Part shown: positions 9,109-16,565 of the stretch, one piece after another | Layout: each line of letters begins with the position of its first letter | How positions within the stretch are numbered: the first letter of the stretch is position 1 | Source of the DNA: Streptomyces durocortorensis | GTDB taxonomy: Bacteria > Actinomycetota > Actinomycetes > Streptomycetales > Streptomycetaceae | NCBI RefSeq assembly: GCF_031760065.1 | Contig: NZ_CP134500.1 | Coordinates: 1,860,001 to 1,924,000, forward strand | DNA length: 64,000 bases | Direction of reading: 5' to 3' | The notes under the pieces: generated by a model | Databases searched by the model: none | What the model saw: only the letters and a program-made list of their open reading frames with translations | Told to the model about the DNA's origin: nothing | Program-made: the position numbers and the translations under genes

Positions 9109-9794
9109 CCATCCGCGTGATCATCGTCGACGACCAGGCCATGGTGCGGGCCGGGTTCGCGGCGCTGCTGTCGGCGCAGAGCGACATCGACGTGGTGGGT
9201 GAGGCGGCGGACGGCCGCCAGGGCGTCGACGTCAGCCGCCACCAGCATCCCGACGTCGTCCTGATGGACGTCCGGATGCCGGAGATGGACGGACTGACCG
9301 CCGCCCGCGAGCTGTTGAACCCGCCGGTGGGGGTCGTGCACCAGCCCAAGGTCCTGATGCTCACGACGTTCGACGTGGACGACTACGTCTACGAGGCGCT
9401 GCGCGCCGGGGCATCCGGGTTCCTGCTGAAGGACGCCCCGCCCGCCGATCTGATCGCGGCGGTACGGGTGGTGGCGGCCGGGGACGCGCTGCTGGCGCCC
9501 TCGGTGACCCGGCGGCTGATCGCGGACTTCGCGGCGCAGCGGCCGACGGGGGCGACGCGGGGCGGTCAGGCGCTGCGGCTGAACGGGCTCACCCCGCGTG
9601 AGACGGAGGTGCTGGAGCTGATCGCCCGGGGCCTGTCGAACCAGGAGATCGCGGGGCGGCTGGTGCTGGCCGAGCAGACCGTGAAGACGCACATCGGGCG
9701 GGTGCTGGCCAAGCTGGACCTGCGGGACCGGGCGCAGGCGGTGATCTTCGCGTACGAGTCGGGGCTGGTGACGCCGGGGGACGCGGGGGCGTAG
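9105..9794 (+). CDS. Response regulator, NarL/FixJ (LuxR-HTH) family
   Basis: A 229-residue partner of the preceding kinase. The receiver domain (1-120) has the acidic pair VDDQ at residues 9-10, phospho-acceptor Asp55 in VLMDVRMPEMDG, the conserved Thr in MLTTFD and Lys in FLLKDAPP. A GerE/LuxR DNA-binding domain follows at about 160-225 (LTPRETEVLELIARGLSNQE through VKTHIGRVLAKLDL). The GTG start at 9105 overlaps the kinase stop. Targets are not evident. The next gene, a DUF1023 hydrolase, begins 144 nt downstream and could be one. Confidence 0.94.
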   Translation: MTIRVIIVDDQAMVRAGFAALLSAQSDIDVVGEAADGRQGVDVSRHQHPDVVLMDVRMPEMDGLTAARELLNPPVGVVHQPKVLMLTTFDVDDYVYEALRAGASGFLLKDAPPADLIAAVRVVAAGDALLAPSVTRRLIADFAAQRPTGATRGGQALRLNGLTPRETEVLELIARGLSNQEIAGRLVLAEQTVKTHIGRVLAKLDLRDRAQAVIFAYESGLVTPGDAGA

Positions 9795-9937
9795 CCCTCG
9801 GCCAGGGCCTGGCCCACCCCCTACCCCGGTATCACTCCGTGGTTGGCTCCCCGGTGTGACGCCGCGTCACCCGTCGTCCTCCTACCTTCCTCCCCTCCGC
9901 ACCGACCGGCGCGGAGGGGACAAGGAGGGCAGGCACG

Positions 9938-10996
9938 ATGCGCCGATACGCGAGGACCCTGGTCGCGCTCGCACTGGCTACCAGTGCGGTGACGGGTACC
10001 GCGGGATGGGTTTCGGGGGACGCGCAGCAGGCGCTGACCGGGCCGCCCCCGGGCAGTGCGCAGTGGCGGGCGGACCGGGCGCCGGGAGTGGAGCTGCCCG
10101 ACCCCGAGCGGTCCACGCCCGCCGAAGTGGCGGCCTTCTTCGCCGGGTTGAGCGACGAGCAGCAGCAACTCCTGCTCCTGCGGCACCCGTCCGTCGTAGG
10201 CAACCTCGACGGCGCGCCGCTTGAGCTGCGTTACCGCGCCAACGCCCTCGTCCTCTCCGCGGACGGCGACCCCCGCTACCGCTCGCTCGCCGCCCCCGGC
10301 CGGCAGATCCTGGCGTTCGATCCGCGCGGGCGCGGCCAGGTCGCCGAGGTCTTCGGGGACCTGCGCTCGGCGCACCGGGTCTCCGTGGTGGTGCCGGGCT
10401 CGGACAACGACGCCGGGACCTTCGACCGGAAGGCCGCCGCCCACGGGGCCCCGCCCGGTATGGCCAGGACCCTGCAGAAGGCGGCCGGCGCCCGGACCGC
10501 CGTCATCGCCTGGGCCGGGTACACCACCCCCGTCGGCTTCGGCATCGACGCCGCGACCGGGCGGCTCGCCGAGGCGGGCGCCGGGCGGCTGACCCGGTTC
10601 GCGGAGGGGCTGACCGCCGACGGGCTGCCCGAGCCCGCCGTCTTCTGCCACAGCTACGGCTCCGTCGTCTGCGGCCTCGCCGCACCCCGTCTACCCGCCA
10701 CCGACGTGGTGGTCCTCGGCTCCCCCGGCATGCGGGCGGAACACGTGGACGCGCTGCGGACGAAGGCCCGGGTGTGGGCGGCGAAGGACCCGACCGACTG
10801 GATCGACGACGTGCCGAGCGTGCGGTTCGCGGGGTTGGGCCACGGCACCGACCCGACGGACCCGGCGTTCGGGGCCCGCCGGGTCCCGGCCGACGACGCC
10901 CGGGGCCACAGCGGCTATTTCGAACCCGGCACGGACTCGCTGCGCGCCTTCGCGGCGATCGCACGGGGGACGGCTGTGGAAGGTGCGGCCCGATGA
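9938..10996 (+). CDS. Secreted alpha/beta hydrolase, DUF1023 family (paralogue 2)
   Basis: A 352-residue paralogue of the hydrolase at 5397. Residues 1-23 (MRRYARTLVALALATSAVTG) are a Sec signal peptide. The nucleophile is Ser239 in FCHSYGSVVCGLA. The Asp motif is DPTDWIDDVPSVRF and the C-terminal His motif is GHSGYFEPGTDSLRAFAAI. The order of blocks (HPSVVGNLDGAP, GRQILAFDPRGRGQVAEVFG) matches paralogue 1 closely, so the pair arose by duplication. The ribosome site GACAAGGAGG lies just upstream. The last codons overlap the acyltransferase start (ATGA), suggesting that the hydrolase and acyltransferase act together on a cell-envelope or exported molecule; that role is inference. Confidence 0.85.
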   Translation: MRRYARTLVALALATSAVTGTAGWVSGDAQQALTGPPPGSAQWRADRAPGVELPDPERSTPAEVAAFFAGLSDEQQQLLLLRHPSVVGNLDGAPLELRYRANALVLSADGDPRYRSLAAPGRQILAFDPRGRGQVAEVFGDLRSAHRVSVVVPGSDNDAGTFDRKAAAHGAPPGMARTLQKAAGARTAVIAWAGYTTPVGFGIDAATGRLAEAGAGRLTRFAEGLTADGLPEPAVFCHSYGSVVCGLAAPRLPATDVVVLGSPGMRAEHVDALRTKARVWAAKDPTDWIDDVPSVRFAGLGHGTDPTDPAFGARRVPADDARGHSGYFEPGTDSLRAFAAIARGTAVEGAAR

Positions 10997-12225
10997 ACGC
11001 GATGCTCACGAGGGCGCACCGGCTCGCCGCCCGTATCGACACCGCCACCCCCGCCCACCGGGACCGGGCCGTCGACGGCCTGCGGGCCCTGGCGCTGCTC
11101 GCCGTACCGCTCGGGCACTGGATGCTGGGCGGCTTCCGGCTCGACGCGGACGGCCTGCACAACGCGAGCCCGCTCTCGGCGTTCGGCGCCCTCGCCCCGC
11201 TCAGCTGGGTGCTCCAGATGCTGGGGATCTTCTTCCTGGTCGGCGGGTACGCCTCGGTCCTCTCCTACCGCCGCCGGACGTCGACCACGGCCGTCTGGCT
11301 GCGCGGCCGGCTGGTCCGGCTCGGCAGGCCGGTGCTGGGGGTGGCGGCCGTGTGGGCGGTGCTGCTCGCGGTGCTGTCGGCGCTGGGGGTGCCCGGGGAC
11401 ACCCTGCGTACGGCGTCGACGCTGGTGATCCAGCCGCTCTGGTTCGTCGGCGTGTACACCGTGGTCACGGCCCTGACCCCGGTCTGCGTACGGCTGGCGC
11501 GACGGCTCGGCGGATGGGCGGCGCTGCCTCTGGTGGTCTCGGTCGCGGTGGTGGACTTCCTGCGCTACGGGCCCTTCGCGGAGGCGGTGCCGTCCTGGCT
11601 GAGCGTGCTGAACGTCCTGCCCGGCTGGCTCTTCGCGTATCAGCTCGGTGTCTCGTGGGGCGAGGGGCGGATCGGGAAGCGGGGTGCGCGGCTGCTGCTC
11701 GTCGGGGGCGGGGCCCTCTTCGCCGTACTGCTGCTGGCCTTCCACTACCCGCCGTCGATGGTCGGCGTGCCGGGCGAGGCGCGGACCAACTCGCATCCGC
11801 CGTCGCTGCTGGTGGTGGCGCTGGCGGCGGCGCAGAGCGGGGCGGCGATCCTGCTGCGCGACCGGATCGGGCGGTTGCTGCGCAGGCCGCTGCTGTGGGC
11901 TCCGGTCGTGGTGATCAACCTGTCGGCGATGACGATCCTGTGCTGGCACCAGAGCGCGATGCTGGCGGCCGCCGTACCGGCCTCGCTGCTGGGCGACGGT
12001 ACGGCGGCGGTTGCGGGGCTGACGACCGGGCCGGACACGGTCGGCTGGATTCTGGCCCGGATCGCCTGGCTGCCGGTGTTCGCGGGGCTGCTGGTGCTGA
12101 TCGCCCGGTACGCGCGCCGCTTCGACGCCCCGTGGAAGGCGGGCACCCGCGCGGCGAACGCCCGCCGCGCGCTGGCGGGGCTGCTCGCGGCGGGGTTCGC
12201 GGTGTTCGCGCTGGGGCTGGCGTGA
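10993..12225 (+). CDS. Integral membrane acyltransferase, acyltransferase-3 family
   Basis: A 410-residue protein with about ten membrane helices. The N-terminal signature RAVDGLRALALLAVPLGHW contains the Arg/His pair conserved in acyltransferase-3 (OafA/YrhL-type) enzymes, which transfer acyl groups from acyl-CoA to sugars, peptides or lipids at the membrane. A later helix carries FFLVGGYASVLSYRRR. It begins at ATG 10993, overlapping the stop of the DUF1023 hydrolase, so coupled translation is likely. The acceptor is unknown. It might acylate a surface glycan that the hydrolase deacylates, but no sequence feature proves this. Confidence 0.85.
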   Translation: MNAMLTRAHRLAARIDTATPAHRDRAVDGLRALALLAVPLGHWMLGGFRLDADGLHNASPLSAFGALAPLSWVLQMLGIFFLVGGYASVLSYRRRTSTTAVWLRGRLVRLGRPVLGVAAVWAVLLAVLSALGVPGDTLRTASTLVIQPLWFVGVYTVVTALTPVCVRLARRLGGWAALPLVVSVAVVDFLRYGPFAEAVPSWLSVLNVLPGWLFAYQLGVSWGEGRIGKRGARLLLVGGGALFAVLLLAFHYPPSMVGVPGEARTNSHPPSLLVVALAAAQSGAAILLRDRIGRLLRRPLLWAPVVVINLSAMTILCWHQSAMLAAAVPASLLGDGTAAVAGLTTGPDTVGWILARIAWLPVFAGLLVLIARYARRFDAPWKAGTRAANARRALAGLLAAGFAVFALGLA

Positions 12226-12290
12226 GGGGGCGATGCCGCGTGGTCGTCATGAACCGCATGAACCACGCGATCGCCTCGTACGCCTCCCGG

Positions 12291-13304
12291 CTACTCCCGC
12301 GCCTCAGAGGTACTGCTCATGTCCGGGTAGCGGTCCCCCGCCACCTGCCCGGCGATCGGCTCCAGCAGGGCCAGCTCGTCGGCCGTCAGGGTCAGCCGGG
12401 TCGCCGCCACGTTCTCCAGCAGGCGGCCGCGCCTGCGGGTGCCGGGGATCGGCACCACGGTCAGCCCGTGCACCCGCGCCCGCTGCTGCACCCAGGCCAG
12501 GGCCACCTGCGCGGCGGTCACCCCGTGCGCGGCGGCGGTCTTGTGGACGGGCTCCAGCAGGGCGGCGTTCCTGCGGGCGTTGTCACCGCTGAAGCGGGGC
12601 TGGTGCTTACGGAAGTCGCCCTCCGACAGGTCCTTGCCCGCGTCGGTGAAGGAGCCGGTGAGGAAGCCCCGGCCGAGCGGCGAGTACGGCACGAGGGTCA
12701 CGCCCAGTTCGGCGGCCGCGCCGACGGCGCTCTTCTCCACGTCACGGCTGAAGAGGGACCACTCCGACTGGAGGGCGGCGATCGGGTGCACGGCGTGCGC
12801 CTCGCGCAGCTCGGCTCCGGTCACCTCGCTCAGTCCCAGCTGCTTGACCTTGCCCTGCTGGACCAGTTCCGCCAGCGCGCCGACCGATTCGGCGAGCGGG
12901 ACGGCGGGGTCGCGGCGGTGCATGTAGTAGAGGTCGATCACGTCAGTCCTCAGCCTGCGCAGGCTCGCCTCGACGGCGGTGCGGATGTACGCGGGGTCGT
13001 TGCGTACGCCTCGGTAGTGCGGGTCGTCCGTCCGCTCGATGGCGAACTTGGTGGCGAGGGTGATCTCGTCCCGGTGGGCCCCGACGAACGGGGCGAGGAA
13101 CTCCTCGTTGGCGCCGCGCCCGTAGGCGTCGGCGGTGTCGAGGAGCGTGACGCCCGCTTCCAGCGCGGCATCCAGGGTGTCCCGGGCGGACAGCTCGTCG
13201 GTGTCTCCGTAGAACTCGCTGATGCCCATGCAGCCGAGGCCCTGGACGCCGATCCGCGGTCCGCCGTTGCCCAGCTCCACGGTGGGGATTCTGTCGACAG
13301 TCAT
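12291..13304 (-). CDS. Aldo/keto reductase
   Basis: A 337-residue NADPH-dependent (beta/alpha)8 oxidoreductase. The catalytic tetrad is visible: Asp56 and Tyr61 in LLDTADAYGRGANEEF, Lys86 in ITLATKFAIE and His129 in DLYYMHRRDP. The C-terminal cofactor region has VVPIPGTRRRGRLLEN. It belongs to the AKR group often annotated YajO/Tas/IolS-like; the true substrate is open. The start ATG overlaps the stop of the upstream MerR gene (TGATG), so both are one operon, and the regulator probably controls this reductase in response to a small electrophile or redox signal. Confidence 0.92.
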   Translation of the reverse strand: MTVDRIPTVELGNGGPRIGVQGLGCMGISEFYGDTDELSARDTLDAALEAGVTLLDTADAYGRGANEEFLAPFVGAHRDEITLATKFAIERTDDPHYRGVRNDPAYIRTAVEASLRRLRTDVIDLYYMHRRDPAVPLAESVGALAELVQQGKVKQLGLSEVTGAELREAHAVHPIAALQSEWSLFSRDVEKSAVGAAAELGVTLVPYSPLGRGFLTGSFTDAGKDLSEGDFRKHQPRFSGDNARRNAALLEPVHKTAAAHGVTAAQVALAWVQQRARVHGLTVVPIPGTRRRGRLLENVAATRLTLTADELALLEPIAGQVAGDRYPDMSSTSEARE

Positions 13305-13816
13305 CAGGCGGGGTGCCTTTCCGGCGCCCGGCGGGCGCCACCGTAGAAATCGATCTTGTAGTCGAGGACGGCGAGGGTGTCGTGGAGCTCCGCGATCCGC
13401 GCGATCACATCGCGGCGGGTGGCCTCCAGCAGCTCCTGCCGCTCCTCGAAGGTGGACTCACCGGCGCGCACCAGCTCCGCGTAGCGCACCATGTCGGCGA
13501 CGGGCATCCCGGTCAGCCGCAGCTTGCCGACGAGGGCCAGCCAGTCGAGGTCGCGGTTGCTGAACCGGCGCTGCCCGGTGTGCGAACGGTCGACGTGCGG
13601 CATCAGCCCGATGCGTTCGTACCAGCGCAGGGTGTGCGCGGTGAGCCCGGTGAAGGCGGCGACCTCGCTGATCGTGTAGCTGTCCTGCCCCGAGGGGCGG
13701 GGGTGGGCCTTGGGAGGGGCGGTGCAGGCGTTGCCCCCTGCGGAGGGCTCCGGCTGAGGCTGTGACTGTGTGCTGGTCGCGGGATTGCTTACGGGAGTTC
13801 CGTCGATCACCGTCAT
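13304..13816 (-). CDS. MerR family transcriptional regulator
   Basis: A 170-residue regulator. A low-complexity N-terminal extension of about 45 residues precedes the winged HTH (YTISEVAAFTGLTAHTLRWY, then ERIGLMPHVDRSHTGQRRFS). A coiled-coil dimer helix follows (about 120-155). There is no Cys-rich metal or thiol site, so it resembles the aldehyde-type MerR regulators that sit beside reductases. ATG 13816 is preferred over GTG 13825: TAGCGT lies 7 nt upstream of the ATG, predicting a leaderless start, while the GGAGG only 2 nt before the ATG is too close to work as a ribosome site. Confidence 0.88.
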   Translation of the reverse strand: MTVIDGTPVSNPATSTQSQPQPEPSAGGNACTAPPKAHPRPSGQDSYTISEVAAFTGLTAHTLRWYERIGLMPHVDRSHTGQRRFSNRDLDWLALVGKLRLTGMPVADMVRYAELVRAGESTFEERQELLEATRRDVIARIAELHDTLAVLDYKIDFYGGARRAPERHPA

Positions 13817-13902
13817 GGCCTCCACGCTAGATCCCTGGAGCGCACTCGAAGCAAGCGGAAACGGGAGGAGTTTCCCGGGCGGGGCGACTAACCTCCCCGC
13901 TC

Positions 13903-14394
13903 ATGAGCACCACACGCCCGAACCCCGCACGCCGCGCCACCGCCGAGGACGCCGAGGAGCTGGTCCGCCTCCGCACGGTCATGCTCGACTCACTCCCGAA
14001 GCGCCCCGGGGCGAACCCGGACACCACCTGGCGGCCGGTCGCCGTGGAGACGCTGCGCGGCAAGCTGAACGACCCCGACGGCGACCTCACCGCGTTCGTC
14101 GTGGACAGCCCGGCGGGTACCGGCCTGGCGGCCTGCGCCGTCGGGACGATCGAGTACCGGCTCGGCGGCCCCGGCAACCCCGGCGGCACCACGGGTTACG
14201 TCTTCAGCGTGGCCACCGACCCCGACCAGCGCCGCCGGGGCCACGCCCGCGCCTGTACGGAGGCGCTGCTCGGCTGGTTCCGCGAGCGCGGGGTGCCACA
14301 GGTCGACCTGCGCGCATCGGTCGAGGCCGAGCCGCTGTACGCCTCGCTCGGCTTCGCCCGCACTCCGGACCCGGCGATGAGGCTCCGCCTGTGA
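13903..14394 (+). CDS. GNAT family N-acetyltransferase
   Basis: A 163-residue acetyl-CoA-dependent acetyltransferase. The fold runs from RRATAEDAEELVRLRTVML through a beta-4 strand (GYVFSVATDP) to the acetyl-CoA pyrophosphate loop DQRRRGHARACTEALL, which is close to the Q/RxxGxG/A motif. It ends with the usual GF-type strand (YASLGFARTPDPAMRL). TAACCT (13889-13894) lies 8 nt before the ATG, so the gene may be leaderless. The acceptor substrate is unknown. The next gene begins 17 nt after its stop but has its own -10 element inside this gene's end. Confidence 0.88.
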   Translation: MSTTRPNPARRATAEDAEELVRLRTVMLDSLPKRPGANPDTTWRPVAVETLRGKLNDPDGDLTAFVVDSPAGTGLAACAVGTIEYRLGGPGNPGGTTGYVFSVATDPDQRRRGHARACTEALLGWFRERGVPQVDLRASVEAEPLYASLGFARTPDPAMRLRL

Positions 14395-14411
14395 ACGTTA
14401 GGCTCGGGTCC

Positions 14412-15224
14412 ATGGAGAGCCTGCGGATCATCGACACCTGGCCGGTCCCGACTGCGGCCGCCGCCGTCGTACGGGCGGACGGCACCGTTCTCGGTACGCA
14501 CGGGCCGACCGCCCACCGCTTCCCCCTCGCCTCGGTCACCAAGCCGCTCGCGGCCTACGCGGCGCTGGTGGCGTACGAGGAGGGCGCGATCGAGCTGGAC
14601 GAGCCGGCCGGACCCGAGGGCTCCACGGTGCGCCACCTGCTCGCGCACACCAGCGGGCTGGCCTTCGACGAGCACCGGGTGACGGCCCCTCCCGGCGAGC
14701 GCCGCCTCTACTCCAACGCGGGCTTCGAGGTGCTGGGCGACCACATCGCCAAGGCGTCCGGCATCCCGTTCGCGGAGTACCTGCGCCAGGCGGTCCTGGA
14801 GCCGCTGGCCATGACGTCGACCGCGCTGAACGGCTCGCCCGCCCGCGACGGCGTCTCCACCGTCGACGACCTGGTCCGCTTCGCCGCCGAGGTGCAGGCG
14901 CCCCGCCTCCTCGACCCGCGTACGGTCCTGGCGGCCCAGAGCGTCGTCCACCCGGGCCTCAAGGGCGTCCTGCCGGGCTACGGCCACCAGAACCCGAACG
15001 ACTGGGGCCTCGGCTTCGAGATCCGGGACTCCAAGTCCCCGCACTGGACGGGCAACACGTCCTCCCCGGCGACCTTCGGCCACTTCGGCCAGTCGGGTAC
15101 GTTCCTGTGGATCGACCCGGTGGCGGGGGCCGCCTGTGTCGCGCTGGCGGACCGCGCGTTCGGGCCGTGGGCCGCGGAGGCCTGGACGCCGTTCACGGAC
15201 GCGGTTCTGGCCGAACTGTCCTGA
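14412..15224 (+). CDS. Serine hydrolase, beta-lactamase/class C (PBP4*) family
   Basis: A 270-residue penicillin-recognising-fold hydrolase without a signal peptide. It has the SxxK motif (FPLASVTKPLAAY), the tyrosine motif YSNAG and a third motif HFGQSG near the C-terminus. This family includes cytosolic esterases and peptidases; antibiotic hydrolysis is not implied. ATG 14412 is chosen because TAGGCT (14399-14404) lies 7 nt upstream, which argues against GTG 14391. The 3' half (14768-15241) is duplicated almost perfectly at 27931-28404, where only a fragment remains. This copy is the complete one. Confidence 0.9.
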   Translation: MESLRIIDTWPVPTAAAAVVRADGTVLGTHGPTAHRFPLASVTKPLAAYAALVAYEEGAIELDEPAGPEGSTVRHLLAHTSGLAFDEHRVTAPPGERRLYSNAGFEVLGDHIAKASGIPFAEYLRQAVLEPLAMTSTALNGSPARDGVSTVDDLVRFAAEVQAPRLLDPRTVLAAQSVVHPGLKGVLPGYGHQNPNDWGLGFEIRDSKSPHWTGNTSSPATFGHFGQSGTFLWIDPVAGAACVALADRAFGPWAAEAWTPFTDAVLAELS

Positions 15225-15241
15225 CCGGCTGCCGCCCCTCG
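14768..15241 (+). repeat. 474-bp direct repeat, copy 1 (left boundary of island)
   Basis: Matches 27931-28404 in the same orientation with a constant offset of 13,163 bp. I see two substitutions (near 14821 and 14844) and no indels. The match ends abruptly at both ends. Copy 1 lies in the intact serine hydrolase and runs 17 nt past its stop. Confidence 0.95.
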
Positions 15242-15609
15242 CCGACGGTGTCAGGCAATCAAACCGACGGTCTTCCCGCTGCCATCCCACCGCTTGACGA
15301 TGCCCCAGTCGTCGGTGACGGCGTTGACCAGGACGAGCCCCCGGCCCCCCGTCGTCCAGCGGGTCGCCCGTGATGGCGAGGGGCAGGGCCGGGCTGCTGT
15401 CGGCCACTTCGACGCGTACGCCTTCGTGGCGCGGCAGCGTAGATGTAGGTCTGGCCGCGCCGGTCGGGCACGTGCCGCACGACGTTGGAGATCAGAGGCC
15501 TTGAGGTAGAGCCGCAGGACTCCGCGCAGGTGCCGGGCAGAGTGCTAACCCAGGACGAAGTCGGCGCGGTAGGCGGGCTCCCCCGGGGCCCCTCCGGGGG
15601 ATGAGTACG
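15242..15609 (-). pseudogene. Decayed ATP-binding (HATPase, RsbW-like) gene
   Basis: Homologous to the intact gene at 30221-30682. Shared stretches include the regions for DDWGI and RRGQT. The copy carries a roughly 60-bp internal deletion around 15490-15500, single-base indels near its 3' end and loss of its first codons, where a further deletion of roughly 200 bp fuses it to the neighbouring XRE remnant. No continuous reading frame of family length remains. It begins immediately after the 474-bp repeat. Confidence 0.85.
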
Positions 15610-16306
15610 CACGGGTTCGCTGATCGGCCAGATCAAGACGCCGAGAAAGATCCCGACGCGCGACTTCTCGGAGCGGCTGGACGCGGCGCTGGGGACGGAC
15701 GGGATGTTCTCGCGGCTGGTGGGGCTGGTGCTGCGCAGCCAGCTGCCGACGTGGTTCCAGCTGTACGCGGACATGGAGGCGAATACCGCGTACATCTCCA
15801 CGTACCAGGCGCACGTGGTGTACGGGCTGTTGCAGACGGAGGAGTACGCGCGAGCGGTGCTGGCCACCGGCATGCCGAACGACCTGGAGGGCCTGCTCGC
15901 CGCCCGGATGGAGCGCCAGCGGATCCTGGAAGGGAGAAGCCGCCGCTGGCCTGGGCGATCCTGGACGAGGCGGTGTTCTACCGGCCGATCGGCGGCCATG
16001 AGGTGATGCGGGCCCAACTCCAGAAGCCGTTGGAGTACTCGGCGCACCGCTGGATGCGGATCCAGGTGCTGCCGTTCGAGGCCGAGGAACACGCGAGCCT
16101 GGCGGGCTCGTTCACCGGCATGCGCTTCGACGACGACCTGGACGAGATCTACACCGAGGACCTCATCTCCGGCCATATGACGGCCAACCCCGAAACGGTC
16201 AGGGAGGGCTCGCTCCAATACGCTCACCTCCAGGCCACCGCACTCTCCGTCGAGGAATCGGTGGCGCGGATCAGCCGCGTGATGGAGAAGCGTTATGGAG
16301 ACCGGC
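15610..16306 (+). pseudogene. Decayed XRE/DUF5753 (Scr1-type) regulator gene
   Basis: Homologous to 30890-31591 of the intact regulator. The promoter, start and first ~40 codons with the HTH are deleted. The remaining frame reads IPTRDFSERLDAALGTDG and RLVGLVLRSQLPTWFQ, then loses one base near 15930 (after RMERQRILEG) and continues in another frame with LAWAILDEAVFYRPIGG and IQVLPFEAEEHASLAGSF. The stop used by the intact gene is also mutated. The DUF397 gene that overlaps its end is still intact. Confidence 0.88.
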
Positions 16307-16492
16307 CCCGACCTGAGGAACGCGGAGTGGCGCACGTCCAGCTACAGCGGGAACACCGGCGGCGACTGCGTCGAAGTCGCCGGCGGCTCCTCCTGCGGGT
16401 CCGTCCACGTCCGCGACAGCAAGAACCCGACCGGGCCCGCCATCGTCCTTGGGGCCCCGGCCTGGCAGGCGTTCCTGGACGGGCTGCACTGA
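16295..16492 (+). CDS. DUF397 domain protein (orphaned)
   Basis: A 65-residue DUF397 protein (METGPDLRNAEWRTSSYSGN start; CVEVAGG; VRDSKNPTGPAIVLGAPAWQ). DUF397 proteins are small partners of XRE/DUF5753 regulators (WhiJ-type pairs) in Streptomyces and are thought to antagonise or modulate them. Here the regulator just upstream is a pseudogene, so this gene has lost its cognate partner and probably also its promoter. A full-length paralogue is at 31575. It could still cross-talk with the regulator at 30767. Confidence 0.8.
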   Translation: METGPDLRNAEWRTSSYSGNTGGDCVEVAGGSSCGSVHVRDSKNPTGPAIVLGAPAWQAFLDGLH

Positions 16493-16565
16493 CGCAGCAC
16501 ATCCGGTGAGACGGCGGTGGCCGGGGCTTCGTTGGCTCCGGCCACCGCCTTTCCCCATCAGCCGA

